A DNA stretch of 6,064 nucleotides from Desulfatitalea sp. (GTDB taxonomy: Bacteria > Desulfobacterota > Desulfobacteria > Desulfobacterales > Desulfosarcinaceae): NCBI GenBank assembly GCA_013041835.1, contig JABDRH010000267.1:1-6064 (forward strand), written 5' to 3'. Below are positions 5,839-6,064 of the stretch, one piece after another; within the stretch, counting starts at the first letter, position 1, and every line of letters begins with the position of its first letter. The notes under the pieces were generated by a model. It was not told where the DNA came from, searched no databases, and saw only the letters and a list, made by a program, of their open reading frames with translations. The position numbers and the translations under genes are program-made.

Positions 5839-5858
5839 CCGTACCGCTCCGTACCGCT
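5839..5858 (+). repeat. 10-bp perfect tandem direct repeat
   Basis: CCGTACCGCT occurs twice head-to-tail with no spacer, about 70 bases upstream of the next start codon. A 10-bp period places both copies on the same face of the helix, which would suit a regulator binding site. No known box was recognised. Confidence 0.5.
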
Positions 5859-5915
5859 TGCATGGGTCAGAAATCCAGAATCTACATAGAGACGGAGTTA
5901 TTATTATCAACCATC

Positions 5916-5922
5916 AGGAGGA
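5916..5922 (+). promoter_or_regulatory. Ribosome binding site of the final gene
   Basis: AGGAGGA ends 7 nt before the ATG at 5930-5932. It is a near-consensus Shine-Dalgarno and settles the start of the partial gene that runs off the window. Confidence 0.8.
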
Positions 5923-5929
5923 AAATAGA

Positions 5930-6064
5930 ATGGGAAAAAGGACGATTGCATTGCCTACCTTGTTCATTGGTTTGGTGCTGTCATTGGCTATCGTCGCTTT
6001 GGCGGAACCATCCCGGGCCGCCGAAGTGCGCGTCATTGCCAACGAGAACGCCCCTGTTAAGACC
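5930..6064 (+). CDS. Secreted protein, N-terminal part (possible PstS-like)
   Basis: Only the first 45 codons are in the window; the gene continues past its right edge. The product begins MGKRT, followed by a hydrophobic stretch at about residues 6-25 and a small-residue end SRAA, a typical Sec signal peptide with likely cleavage near residues 30-31. The mature protein starts EVRVIANENAPVKT. A first beta strand of the type V-x-V-I-A-N followed by N/P-V is seen in small phosphate-binding (PstS-like) periplasmic proteins, so that is a possible family, but the fragment is too short to be sure. It is separated from the selenoprotein by a terminator and probably has its own promoter. The ATG is fixed by the strong ribosome binding site. 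Confidence 0.75.
   Translation, partial: MGKRTIALPTLFIGLVLSLAIVALAEPSRAAEVRVIANENAPVKT

Larger units (their letters stand above)
5707..5929 (+). other. Upstream region of the secreted-protein gene
   Basis: No gene is seen. It contains a perfect palindrome ATTTCT-AA-AGAAAT (5777-5790) and a perfect 10-bp tandem repeat CCGTACCGCT (5839-5848 and 5849-5858). Two weak -35/-10 pairs can be drawn: TTGGAT 5797 with TATCTA 5821, and TTGCAT 5858 with CTACAT 5882. Neither is convincing. Since a terminator lies just before, the next gene should have its own promoter here. Confidence 0.4.

Noticed and set aside
1..6064. CRISPR array, tRNA/rRNA genes, insertion sequence or prophage
   Set aside because: No regularly spaced repeats, no cloverleaf or CCA-ended structure, no transposase or integrase motifs were found on either strand.

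Overview
The window looks like chromosomal DNA of an anaerobic, Gram-negative, selenoprotein-making bacterium, most likely a Desulfobacterota (sulfate-reducing or syntrophic 'deltaproteobacterial') lineage. The pointers are a DsrK/HdrD-type iron-sulfur protein with an in-frame UGA at a catalytic-type cysteine position, an Mla-type outer-membrane lipid transport module, and the GC-rich codon use. The taxonomic placement is inference; no marker gene is present.

Layout. Positions 1-330 hold no convincing gene but contain several inverted repeats, one of which makes a good terminator for the leftward operon. Positions 339-514 (+) carry a short decayed or frameshifted gene that resembles small DUF5659-like proteins, with a 23-bp near-palindrome over its beginning. 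Positions 554-3883 are a leftward (minus strand) four-gene operon: an ArsB/NhaD/P-protein-like ion transporter, then MlaE permease, MlaF ATPase and MlaD substrate-binding MCE protein. All three junctions contain an ATGA stop/start overlap, which suggests translational coupling, although the mlaE start within its overlap is not certain. MlaC and MlaA are not in the window.

A divergent intergenic region (3884-4322) separates this operon from a rightward gene at 4323-5642. A standard gene caller would split that gene into two ORFs (4323-5054 and 5235-5642). Read through the TGA at 5052-5054 it becomes one 439-residue protein with two 4Fe-4S cluster motifs followed by an HdrD/DsrK-type CCG region, with selenocysteine replacing Cys in a C-G-H motif. 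A hairpin 15 nt after the UGA with a GU-containing apical loop fits a bacterial SECIS element. A good -35 box and a long, foldable leader precede the gene, and a GC-rich terminator follows it. The window ends in the first 45 codons of a secreted protein (5930 onward) with a strong Shine-Dalgarno sequence and a signal peptide.

How it fits together: the leftward operon probably moves ions and phospholipids across and between membranes. The rightward selenoprotein is probably a cytoplasmic or membrane-associated electron-transfer/disulfide-reductase-type subunit of anaerobic energy metabolism. The two sides are divergent and I see no direct functional link between them. The most notable content is the selenoprotein, which is easily mis-annotated as two broken genes.
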